This document shows positions 7,266 to 13,803 of a stretch of 30,157 bases of DNA, one piece after another. Origin of the DNA: Bacillota bacterium (lineage in GTDB: Bacteria > Bacillota_I > Bacilli_A > ML615J-28 > CAG-698); NCBI GenBank assembly GCA_023422115.1, contig JAEZSA010000072.1:1-30157 (forward strand), in the 5' to 3' direction. Made by a program: the position numbers and the translations under genes. Under the pieces are notes generated by a model that ran no database searches, was not told the origin of the DNA, and saw only the letters and a program-made list of their open reading frames with translations. The first letter of the stretch is position 1; the number at the start of each line of letters is the position of its first letter.

Positions 7266-9062
7266 TTATTTATAAAATGTTTTTTTATATTTGATTAAAC
7301 ACTTAGGCTGATTTCCGATTAAATCTTTCCTATTACCTACTTCTAAAGCTTCTTTCACAAGTAAATAATTTTTCTCGATATTATATTGCATTAGTGCCCT
7401 TTGCAATGCTTTTTCATGCCCCGTTTTCGCAACATACACTTTTTTCATCGTTCTTGGATCTACTTCAGTATAATACATACAAGTAGATAGGGTTCCTGGT
7501 GTAGGATAAAAATCTTGTACTTGTTCCACATGAATTCTATTTTTATGTAAATATTCCGCTAGTTCAATGGCATCACTTAATTCACAACCAGGATGACTAC
7601 TCATTAGATAAGGAACAAGAAATTGCTTTTTCCCAAATTTGTTGTTTAACTCATAATACTTTTTAGTAAACTTTTCATACAAATCAAAGTGTGGCTTTTG
7701 CATATAATCAAGTACTCGCGAACTTACATGCTCTGGTGCAACTTTCAATTGTCCAGAAATGTGATGCTTTACTAATTCTTCAAAAAATTCATCATCCTTA
7801 TCGTACATTAAATAATCATATCTAATTCCACTTCTAACAAATACTTTTTTTACCTTATCCAAAGATCTTACTGCTTTCAATATCTCCAAGTATTCTTTAT
7901 GAGAAATCACTAGATTTTTACACATTGTTGGGGTTAGGCATTTTTTGTTTTTACATGCTCCAAACTCTTCTTGTTTATCACAAGCTCGAACATAAAAATT
8001 AGCTGTAGGACCTCCTATATCATGAATATACCCTTTAAATTCTTTATCTTCGATAATTCTTTTTGCTTCTTCTATAACTGACTCTTTACTCCTAGATTGA
8101 ATAATTCTTCCCTGGTGGAATGTCAATGCACAAAAAGAACATGTACCCATACATCCACGATTGATAGCAATACTATATTTTACTTCTTCAATCGCTGGAA
8201 TCGGTTCTTTGTATATTGGATGACAACTTCTTTCATAAGGCAAACTATATACCCAATCTAAATATTCTCTTTTGATTGGTAAAGCTGCTTGATTTTGAAC
8301 AACATAACAATCCTCATAAGTTTCAACTAAAACATCGCCATTAATGGCATCTGTATTGTTATATTGAATATTGAAACTCTCAGCATATTTCAATTTATCT
8401 TTGCATATTTCTTTGTAACTTGGCAAAAGAATGTGCTTATCAGGTAATAGAATTGCTTCTTTTGTTTTCCAAAGAGTTCCTCTTAAATAAATAATATCAG
8501 TAATTTTTAAACCGCTTTTTAGCGCATCAGCAACCTCAACAATCGTTTGATCGCTCATTCCATAACAAACAATATCTGCTTTCGATTCTATTAAGATTGA
8601 TTTTTTCAGTTTGTTTTGGAGATAGTCATAATGCGCAAGTCTTCTTAAAGAAGCTTCTATTCCTCCTAGAATAATCGGGCTATCAGGAAACAATTTCCTG
8701 ATAATATTACTATAGACACTTGCTGCATTATCTGGTCTTAATCCCATTTTTCCACCAGGAGAATAACTATCTTTCTCTCTTCTTCTTTTGCTTACTGTAT
8801 AATGGTTGACCATAGAATCAAGGTTACCTGAAGTTATTAAAAAACCTAAATTGGGCTTGCCAAATTGAAGGAAATCTTCATCTGTTTCCCATTTTGGCTG
8901 TGATAAAATAGCAAGAGAGTACCCTTGCGCTTCTAATACTCGAGAGATGATTGCTGCTCCAAAAGAGGGATGATCTATATAAGCATCCCCAGTTATCAAC
9001 ACAAAGTCTACTGACTCAATGCCTCGCTCTAATAATTCTTTTCTATTGATTGGTAAAAACAT
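7266..9062 (-). CDS. ygiQ: YgiQ family radical SAM protein
   Basis: Radical SAM enzyme of the UPF0313/YgiQ family, whose reaction is not established. The 598-aa protein has a B12-binding-like N-terminal part (VLITGDAYIDHPSFGAAII), the cluster motif C304-xxx-C308-xx-C311 within NRGCMGTCSFC, and the family-specific second cysteine group C361, C370, C375, C381. Further family signatures are RRREKDSYSPGG near residue 93 and HISGQLKVAPEHVS. Start ATG has a GAGGGAC ribosome site. It is transcribed toward dnaX, 44 bases away, and is divergent from the Pr6Pr gene. The length matches the family, and nothing in it looks damaged. Confidence 0.94.
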   Translation of the reverse strand: MFLPINRKELLERGIESVDFVLITGDAYIDHPSFGAAIISRVLEAQGYSLAILSQPKWETDEDFLQFGKPNLGFLITSGNLDSMVNHYTVSKRRREKDSYSPGGKMGLRPDNAASVYSNIIRKLFPDSPIILGGIEASLRRLAHYDYLQNKLKKSILIESKADIVCYGMSDQTIVEVADALKSGLKITDIIYLRGTLWKTKEAILLPDKHILLPSYKEICKDKLKYAESFNIQYNNTDAINGDVLVETYEDCYVVQNQAALPIKREYLDWVYSLPYERSCHPIYKEPIPAIEEVKYSIAINRGCMGTCSFCALTFHQGRIIQSRSKESVIEEAKRIIEDKEFKGYIHDIGGPTANFYVRACDKQEEFGACKNKKCLTPTMCKNLVISHKEYLEILKAVRSLDKVKKVFVRSGIRYDYLMYDKDDEFFEELVKHHISGQLKVAPEHVSSRVLDYMQKPHFDLYEKFTKKYYELNNKFGKKQFLVPYLMSSHPGCELSDAIELAEYLHKNRIHVEQVQDFYPTPGTLSTCMYYTEVDPRTMKKVYVAKTGHEKALQRALMQYNIEKNYLLVKEALEVGNRKDLIGNQPKCLIKYKKTFYK

Positions 9063-9085
9063 ATTTGTCCCTCACTAGTAGTATT

Positions 9086-9094
9086 ATTATAACA
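9086..9094 (-). promoter_or_regulatory. Probable extended -10 promoter of ygiQ
   Basis: Minus strand TGT-TATAAT ends 24 bases before the ygiQ ATG. No good TTGACA match at 17 bases. Divergent from the promoter at 9134. Confidence 0.5.
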
Positions 9095-9133
9095 AATTTT
9101 TATCGATTTTAAAATATAAATCTTCTTAATAGT

Positions 9134-9161
9134 TTGCATTTGTTTTTATTTATGCTAAAAT
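9134..9161 (+). promoter_or_regulatory. Promoter of Pr6Pr gene
   Basis: TTGCAT at 9134-9139, 16-base spacer, TAAAAT at 9156-9161 with an upstream TGC (extended -10). The start codon follows 15 bases later with a strong AAAGGGGTGA ribosome site, so the leader is very short. Confidence 0.65.
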
Positions 9162-9176
9162 GAAAGGGGTGAAATT

Positions 9177-9881
9177 ATGCAAATTGATAATAAACTACTC
9201 ATTTTTATTTATCGTTTTCTTTTATTTATAGTAGGAACTGTAGGCATTATTCTTACAATTTTTAATAAAGCATGGACTTTTATTCCTGAAATGTTCCTTT
9301 ATTATACCGTTCAAACCAATATTTTTTGTGTGCTAATCTTGTTGTATATGTTAGTAAAAGAATTCGTTTTCCAAAAAGATTTTTCAAAGAGAATATATAA
9401 ACTAAAATTCCTTGCTATGATTGCTATCACCATAACTTGTTTGGTTTACGCTTTCGTTTTACTCCCTGAACTTATTAAACTAGAACTTCCAGATTATGAT
9501 CCTTTAGGTATGAAAGATTTGATTATTCATTTTATCGTTCCTATTGGATTTCTAATCGACTATTTTTTGTTTGATCAAAAAGGGGTACAAACTTGGTCAG
9601 GTCCTTTGTTTACGTTGATTTATTTGGGATTATATGGTGCATTGATTTTCCTATATGCAGATTTAGGAAAACCTTATTCTACAGGAGAACGTTATCCTTA
9701 TGAATTTGTCAACGTTGATACTCAAGGATTGACTCAAGTCTTACAAAATATGATTGTTCTCATTTTTGCTACTCTTGTTATTGGTTATATCTACTTTGGA
9801 ATAGATAAACTTTTAGGTTTAGGCAATAGAAAAAAGGTCGAAGTAATCGACATTAACTTTTTTAGAAATCGTCAAAGATAA
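9177..9881 (+). CDS. Pr6Pr-like (FAR-17a/AIG1-like) membrane protein
   Basis: Multi-pass membrane protein of 234 aa with six hydrophobic segments at about 9-28, 40-60, 77-98, 111-130, 142-162 and 189-209. The pattern resembles the bacterial Pr6Pr family: an early YYTVQTNIFCVLILLY helix, the HFIVPIGFLIDYFLFD segment with His and Asp, and the YPYEFVNVD stretch before the last helix. The reaction is not known for bacterial members. Eukaryotic FAR-17a/AIG1 relatives include lipid (FAHFA) hydrolases with a Thr/His pair, and a threonine in YTVQTN and the histidine in IIHFIVP could correspond; this is inference. It stands alone on the plus strand with its own promoter and no obvious terminator before the asnS leader. 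Confidence 0.75.
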   Translation: MQIDNKLLIFIYRFLLFIVGTVGIILTIFNKAWTFIPEMFLYYTVQTNIFCVLILLYMLVKEFVFQKDFSKRIYKLKFLAMIAITITCLVYAFVLLPELIKLELPDYDPLGMKDLIIHFIVPIGFLIDYFLFDQKGVQTWSGPLFTLIYLGLYGALIFLYADLGKPYSTGERYPYEFVNVDTQGLTQVLQNMIVLIFATLVIGYIYFGIDKLLGLGNRKKVEVIDINFFRNRQR

Positions 9882-9893
9882 TTTGCGAATGAT

Positions 9894-9922
9894 TTGACTT
9901 TTGGTTCGTGTTGTGATAAAAT
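9894..9922 (+). promoter_or_regulatory. Promoter of T-box/asnS transcript
   Basis: TTGACT at 9894-9899, 17-base spacer, TAAAAT at 9917-9922, with TGA just before the -10. It starts 13 bases after the Pr6Pr stop and directs the long asnS leader. Confidence 0.8.
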
Positions 9923-9940
9923 ACTTACAATTATATAAGC

Positions 9941-10160
9941 TATGAAGAAAGAAGTACCCAACAATTTTATTTTAGTGAGATGGTGATAGTGGGAACCCAT
10001 TATAAAACTTGGTGAAAGAACATTCTGAGCTGCTGGAAGAAACAAAGTAGACCCAGCCGTGTTACTAACGTTATCAGTGTTTGAGGGTCATATATTTATA
10101 TGAAACTAAGGTGGTACCGCTGTCAATAACAGTCCTTGGAAATATTTCAAGGGCTTTTTT
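9941..10160 (+). promoter_or_regulatory. T-box riboswitch leader (Asn, specifier AAC)
   Basis: Leader RNA that senses uncharged tRNA-Asn and lets transcription continue into asnS. Visible parts: the stem I GA-rich AGTGAGA near 9976 and loop-like GGTGAAAG near 10011; the likely specifier AAC at 10041-10043 followed by the usual AAAGTAG; and the conserved T-box core AAGGTGGTACCGC at 10108-10120, which pairs with the tRNA acceptor end. A terminator hairpin lies right after the core at 10131-10160. The AAC codon agrees with the downstream gene being asparaginyl-tRNA synthetase. The fold was judged by eye. Confidence 0.93.
10131..10160 (+). terminator. T-box-controlled terminator
   Basis: AGTCCTTG at 10131-10138, loop, CAAGGGCT at 10148-10155, then a T run. 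The 5' arm lies next to the T-box core, so antiterminator and terminator are mutually exclusive. The long open frame of asnS extends back into this hairpin only by chance. Confidence 0.88.
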
Positions 10161-10180
10161 TATATACAAGGGAGGAAAAT

Positions 10181-11566
10181 ATGAAAATCAGTGTTAGCAA
10201 ATTAACAAAACAAACAAAAGATTTTATTGGAAAAGAAGTAATCGTTCAAGGTTGGATTAGAACAAATCGCAGCCAAAAAGAATTTGGTTTTATAAATTTA
10301 AATGATGGCTCGACTGTAAACAATATTCAAATAGTATATGATAAAAACATCAACAATTTTGATGATATTTCTAAGTATCGAGTTGGCTGTGCTTTAACTG
10401 TTCAAGGAATTGTTGTTTCTACTCCAGAAGCAAAACAGGCTTATGAGCTTCATGCAAAAAGTGTTATTCTAGAAGGAGATTCTCCAGAAAACTATCCAAT
10501 TCAACCAAAACGCCATTCCCGAGAATTCTTACGAGAACAGGCTTATTTACGTCCAAGGACTTCACTTTTTAATGCTGTATTTAAAGTCCGTAGTCTATTA
10601 GCTTATGCTATTCATGAATTTTTTAGGAAAGAAGAATTTGTTTATGTTCATACTCCAATCATAACTGCTAGTGATTGTGAAGGGGCAGGACAAATGTTTC
10701 AAGTAACAACCCTTAATTTAGAAGATCTTCCAAGAAACGAAGGTAAAATTGATTACTCTAAAGATTTCTTTGGCAAAGCAGCGAACCTTACTGTTTCTGG
10801 TCAATTAGAAGCAGAAACATTCGCTTTAGCGTTTAAAAAGGTATATACCTTTGGTCCTACTTTTAGAGCAGAAAATTCAAACACTCAACGTCATGCTTCT
10901 GAATTCTGGATGATTGAACCAGAAATTGCTTTTGCTGATTTATCAGACGATATGAATTTAGTCGAAGCGATGCTGAAATATGTGATTAGTTATATCCTAG
11001 AGAACGCTAAAGATGAAATGGATTTTTTCGAACAATTCGTTTGTCCAGGAAAGATTAAACAATTAAAAGATTTAGTTGCATCTAAAATTAGCATCTGTGA
11101 ATATCGTAAAGCAGTTGAAATTATTAAAGAATCAAACAAAAAGTTTGATAATCGCTTAGAATACGGCGATGACTTAGCAACAGAACACGAAAAATATTTA
11201 ACTGATGATTATTTCAAAGGACCTGTTTTTGTTACTAATTGGCCAAAAGAAATCAAGGCTTTCTATATGCGTTTGAATGACGATCAACAAACCGTTGCTG
11301 CAGTGGACTTATTAGTTCCAGGTAGTGGCGAACTAGTTGGAGGTAGTCAAAGAGAAGAGCGCTTAGATGTATTATTAGCTAGAATGAAAGAAATGCATCT
11401 TCCTACTGAAGAAATGCAATGGTATATTAACCTAAGAAAATTTGGTGGTACCAAACATGCTGGCTTCGGTTTGGGCTTTGAACGATTAATTATGTACGTT
11501 ACTGGAGTAGAAAATATTCGTGATGTTCTTCCTTATCCAAGGACACCTAAAAATTGTGATTTTTAA
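10181..11566 (+). CDS. asnS: Asparaginyl-tRNA synthetase
   Basis: Charges tRNA-Asn with asparagine. From the ATG at 10181 (GGGAGGAAAAT ahead) the protein is 461 aa, the usual length. It has the OB-fold anticodon-binding domain at about 15-110 (VIVQGWIRTNRSQKEFGFI), then the class II catalytic core: motif 2 FRAENSNTQRHASEF, and motif 3 GGTKHAGFGLGFERL near the end. Asn-type rather than Asp-type is supported by the absence of the bacterial AspRS insertion, the C-terminus DVLPYPRTPKNCDF and the AAC specifier in its T-box. The frame stays open upstream to 10136, but that lies in the terminator stem, so 10181 is chosen. It is transcribed head-on to the replication fork. Confidence 0.97.
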   Translation: MKISVSKLTKQTKDFIGKEVIVQGWIRTNRSQKEFGFINLNDGSTVNNIQIVYDKNINNFDDISKYRVGCALTVQGIVVSTPEAKQAYELHAKSVILEGDSPENYPIQPKRHSREFLREQAYLRPRTSLFNAVFKVRSLLAYAIHEFFRKEEFVYVHTPIITASDCEGAGQMFQVTTLNLEDLPRNEGKIDYSKDFFGKAANLTVSGQLEAETFALAFKKVYTFGPTFRAENSNTQRHASEFWMIEPEIAFADLSDDMNLVEAMLKYVISYILENAKDEMDFFEQFVCPGKIKQLKDLVASKISICEYRKAVEIIKESNKKFDNRLEYGDDLATEHEKYLTDDYFKGPVFVTNWPKEIKAFYMRLNDDQQTVAAVDLLVPGSGELVGGSQREERLDVLLARMKEMHLPTEEMQWYINLRKFGGTKHAGFGLGFERLIMYVTGVENIRDVLPYPRTPKNCDF

Positions 11567-11574
11567 AACAAAAA

Positions 11575-11593
11575 ATGCTGTTTCTAACAGCAT
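11575..11593 (+). repeat. Hairpin repeat, copy 1 (post-asnS)
   Basis: Perfect 8-bp inverted repeat ATGCTGTT-tct-AACAGCAT, 8 bases after the asnS stop. It is not followed by a T run here. The identical 19 bases recur at 11782-11800. It is followed by a second small inverted repeat CATCAG-a-CTGATG at 11591-11603. Confidence 0.8.
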
Positions 11594-11605
11594 CAGACTG
11601 ATGAC

Positions 11606-11645
11606 AAACTACCTTTTTTAAAAAGTAATAAAAGGTAGTTTTTTA
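11606..11645. terminator. Bidirectional terminator downstream of asnS
   Basis: AAACTACCTTTT at 11606-11617 pairs with AAAAGGTAGTTT at 11630-11641. A T run follows on the plus strand, serving asnS. Toward the minus strand the arm is followed by TGTCATCAG, so activity is mainly plus-strand. Confidence 0.78.
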
Positions 11646-11741
11646 TTTTCCCCATTTGACATCTAAATATATACCTAATATGATGATTAATCCCCATAAA
11701 GGGCTTATATAGAAAAACAATTCCCACTTAGCAATCCTATC
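11643..11741 (-). pseudogene. Possible remnant of a membrane-protein gene
   Basis: Reading the minus strand from 11741 gives 32 residues then TAA at 11645-11643. The stretch looks coded rather than random: it begins DRIAKWELFFYISPLWG, continues as a hydrophobic helix (LIIILGIYL) and ends DVKWGK, with three Trp in 32 residues. There is no ATG and no ribosome site ahead; the open frame runs back into the alkaline phosphatase terminator. I read it as the C-terminal tail of a lost membrane protein, or less likely a small protein with an unusual start. The family is unknown. Confidence 0.35.
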
Positions 11742-11745
11742 AAAA

Positions 11746-11780
11746 CAAAAAAATAGGAGCGTTGACTTTGTCAACGCTCT
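11746..11780 (-). terminator. Terminator of alkaline phosphatase gene
   Basis: On the minus strand GAGCGTTGAC-aaa-GTCAACGCTC (stem about 11758-11780) is followed by CTATTTTTTTG. It lies about 27 bases past the phosphatase stop, after the duplicated small hairpin. Confidence 0.8.
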
Positions 11781-11781
11781 G

Positions 11782-11800
11782 ATGCTGTTTCTAACAGCAT
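11782..11800. repeat. Hairpin repeat, copy 2 (post-phosphatase)
   Basis: Same 19 bases as 11575-11593 (ATGCTGTT-tct-AACAGCAT), here followed on the plus strand by TTTTATTTATT, so it can act as a plus-strand terminator stopping transcripts from the asnS side just before the convergent phosphatase gene. Confidence 0.8.
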
Positions 11801-11806
11801 TTTTAT

Positions 11807-12934
11807 TTATTCTAGTTTTAATATGGCCATCAAAGCATGAAAGATTTCCGTGTTATCCATTGTTTTATTGGCAAAGAAACTGCTTCTTGTACCAAAAGCA
11901 TATAATGGAACATTGACAGGAGTATGATATCTCGTTTCTTCTGTAAACCACGTGATATCTGGTGTTCCTTCTCCAAGAATTAGACCTCCTGTTTCATGAT
12001 CTGCTACAACTACAACTAGCGTTTCTTTATTACTACGAGCAAAGTTCAAGGCAATTCTTAACGCTTTATCCAATTCTTGAACCGCTTCAGCCATTTTCAC
12101 AACATCTCCCTCACCACAACGATTATCGATTTGTCCAGCTTCTACCATTAAAAAAAATCCTTTTTTATTTTTTGATAACACTGTGATTGCTTTATTTGTC
12201 ATCTCTGCAAGCGTTGGAACATCCTTTGCGTGATTCATGAGTCTTCCTGAAGAAAATGTTGCATAGATTTTGCTTGCTTTTGTTTCCAAGAGATTCTCTT
12301 TTGTCGTGATAAATTCATATCCTTTTGTGGCGATTGTTTCAGCAAAGTCAATGTATGTTGCTGCTCCTCCCCCCATAAATATATCAATTCCACTATTTAT
12401 TTGTTGAACTGGAATTGTTTCTTGCAAGAGATATCTATTTTCAAGATGACTCGAAAATGCTGCTGGGGTTGCATCATCTAACCCTTTATCAGTAATAATT
12501 CCTGTTTTCATTCCGTTTTCTTGAGCATAATCAAGAATTGTTTTTAAATCATTTCCTTCTTTGTCTTTCCCGACCACCTCATAATTTGTTTTTATTCCTG
12601 TCGCAAAAGCAGTTGCTGCTGCTGCACTATCAGTAACAACATTGTTTAGACAAGAAGTAATGATTTCTGCCTGATATTCTGCTTGATCTAAATCAAAGGA
12701 TTCCTCATTTTCTAATAATATTCGGCGAGCAACTTCAACTTGATTGGCTCCCATTCCATCTCCAATTAGGAGAATTATGTTTTTTACTACTGCATTTTTA
12801 TCCTGAATGCTAGTATAATTTAAATTGGTTTCAAGGGCATAGCCTCTGTCATCCAATAGTATATCACTTGACTTTTTGGCACACCCTACGAGAATCAAAG
12901 TAATTCCTAATAATAAAATTAGCGTTTTTTTCAT
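11807..12934 (-). CDS. Alkaline phosphatase, predicted lipoprotein
   Basis: Metal-dependent phosphomonoesterase of the PhoA family, likely anchored outside the membrane to scavenge phosphate. The 375-aa protein begins with a lipoprotein signal (MKKTLILLLGITLILVGC, lipidated C18). Family marks are LLIGDGMG (metal Asp near 59), TDSAAAATAFATG with nucleophile S103, ATPAAFSSH, VEAGQID, VADHETGG and a late HTPVNVPLYAFG. Odd point: the motif normally read as QIDxxGHxxD is QIDNRCGEGD here, so the histidine that binds zinc in E. coli PhoA (H331) is a glycine, with a nearby cysteine. Other ligands look intact. It is convergent with asnS and divergent from the TIGR01906 gene. Confidence 0.92.
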   Translation of the reverse strand: MKKTLILLLGITLILVGCAKKSSDILLDDRGYALETNLNYTSIQDKNAVVKNIILLIGDGMGANQVEVARRILLENEESFDLDQAEYQAEIITSCLNNVVTDSAAAATAFATGIKTNYEVVGKDKEGNDLKTILDYAQENGMKTGIITDKGLDDATPAAFSSHLENRYLLQETIPVQQINSGIDIFMGGGAATYIDFAETIATKGYEFITTKENLLETKASKIYATFSSGRLMNHAKDVPTLAEMTNKAITVLSKNKKGFFLMVEAGQIDNRCGEGDVVKMAEAVQELDKALRIALNFARSNKETLVVVVADHETGGLILGEGTPDITWFTEETRYHTPVNVPLYAFGTRSSFFANKTMDNTEIFHALMAILKLE

Positions 12935-12967
12935 TTTTTACTCCTATTTCTTATCTTTTATTACATC

Positions 12968-12976
12968 ATTATATCA
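12968..12976 (-). promoter_or_regulatory. Probable promoter of alkaline phosphatase gene
   Basis: Minus strand TGA-TATAAT, 34 bases ahead of the ATG. The -35 region is AT-rich without a clear TTGACA, as expected of an extended -10 or activator-dependent promoter. I could not identify a Pho box. Confidence 0.45.
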
Positions 12977-13026
12977 CATATCTATATTTAAATTAAAGAG
13001 TTTTCCCTTATTCGTAATTCCTTTTC

Positions 13027-13055
13027 TTTACATATTCCTAGTAGTATATTATAAT
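13027..13055 (+). promoter_or_regulatory. Promoter of TIGR01906 gene with very short leader
   Basis: TTTACA at 13027-13032, exactly 17 bases, TATAAT at 13050-13055. Transcription would begin near 13062, at or just before the GAGGT ribosome site (13062-13066), leaving about 11 bases before the ATG at 13073. Confidence 0.75.
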
Positions 13056-13072
13056 TGTTTCGAGGTAAACAT

Positions 13073-13789
13073 ATGAAAACAATTGATAGAATAATTATTA
13101 TTTTAACTAATATACTTCTACTAATCTCAGCTGTTTGGGCGGTTACCATTCCCGTTACTTCAACAAAATCTTTTTATCTCTATGAATTTCAAAAAAATAA
13201 CACAGTGGAAGAAACGGGTTATACTCAAGCAGAACTTGACAATATTGCCGACACCATCATTCGCTTTTTAATGGACAAAACAGATGATATGCAAGTAGTA
13301 ATCGATGATATCCCTGTTTTTTCTAATCAAGCAATTTATCATATGCAAGATGTAAAGGATCTTTATGTGAATGGAAATAAGATTGGAATAATTTCTCTAA
13401 TTTTATTCGTTTTTTCTTTTATCTATATTATTTTAAATTATAAAAGAATCAAAACGATTTTATTTCAACATAGTTTGTTCACAGTTGCTACCATCTTACT
13501 AATTTGCCTAGTTTTTGCTAGTTATGCTGTTCTTGATTTTGACCGTGCTTTTACCTTTTTCCATCATGTTATTTTCCCAAACGAACAAAAATTTAACGAT
13601 GCTTTCTTCAGTTATACTTCCAATTATCCAGAGTTACCTGGTGTAAATAATCTCATGCTTACTACCATTCTTGATATTCGTTTATTTATGGATGCAGGAA
13701 TTATTATCGGATCTTTTGTTGTCTTTATTGAAGTAACGTGGCTCACTATTTTATCCATCATCAAAAGAAAAATCCCTAAGACATCTTAG
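13073..13789 (+). CDS. TIGR01906 (DUF1461) family integral membrane protein
   Basis: Four-helix membrane protein of unknown function. From the ATG at 13073 it is 238 aa: helices at about 7-28, 104-124, 131-152 and 206-230, with a large external loop between the first two. The family marks are FSNQAIYHMQDVKDLY in the loop (HMxDVK is the usual signature) and FHHVIFPNE...FFSYTSNYPEL in the second loop. A TTG at 13055 in the same frame is ruled out because it lies inside the -10 promoter box. The gene is single, divergent from alkaline phosphatase and convergent with ppdK, and its last codons form the 5' arm of the shared terminator. Confidence 0.85.
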   Translation: MKTIDRIIIILTNILLLISAVWAVTIPVTSTKSFYLYEFQKNNTVEETGYTQAELDNIADTIIRFLMDKTDDMQVVIDDIPVFSNQAIYHMQDVKDLYVNGNKIGIISLILFVFSFIYIILNYKRIKTILFQHSLFTVATILLICLVFASYAVLDFDRAFTFFHHVIFPNEQKFNDAFFSYTSNYPELPGVNNLMLTTILDIRLFMDAGIIIGSFVVFIEVTWLTILSIIKRKIPKTS

Positions 13790-13803
13790 GGATTTATTTT
13801 TAT
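13770..13803. terminator. Shared bidirectional terminator
   Basis: AAATCCCTAAG-acat-CTTAGGGATTT (13770-13795) with T runs on both strands (TATTTTT on plus; TTTTTCTTTT on minus). It overlaps the end of the TIGR01906 gene and directly follows the ppdK stop, so one hairpin ends both convergent transcripts. Confidence 0.88.

Noticed and set aside
7000..7300. SRP RNA gene near dnaX, as found in Bacillus
   Set aside because: The 44-base gap upstream of dnaX is too short and no SRP helix-8 sequence is visible.
10136..10180. Upstream extension of asnS by 15 codons
   Set aside because: It begins with a TTG inside the T-box terminator stem; the GGGAGG site and ATG at 10181 fit the family start.
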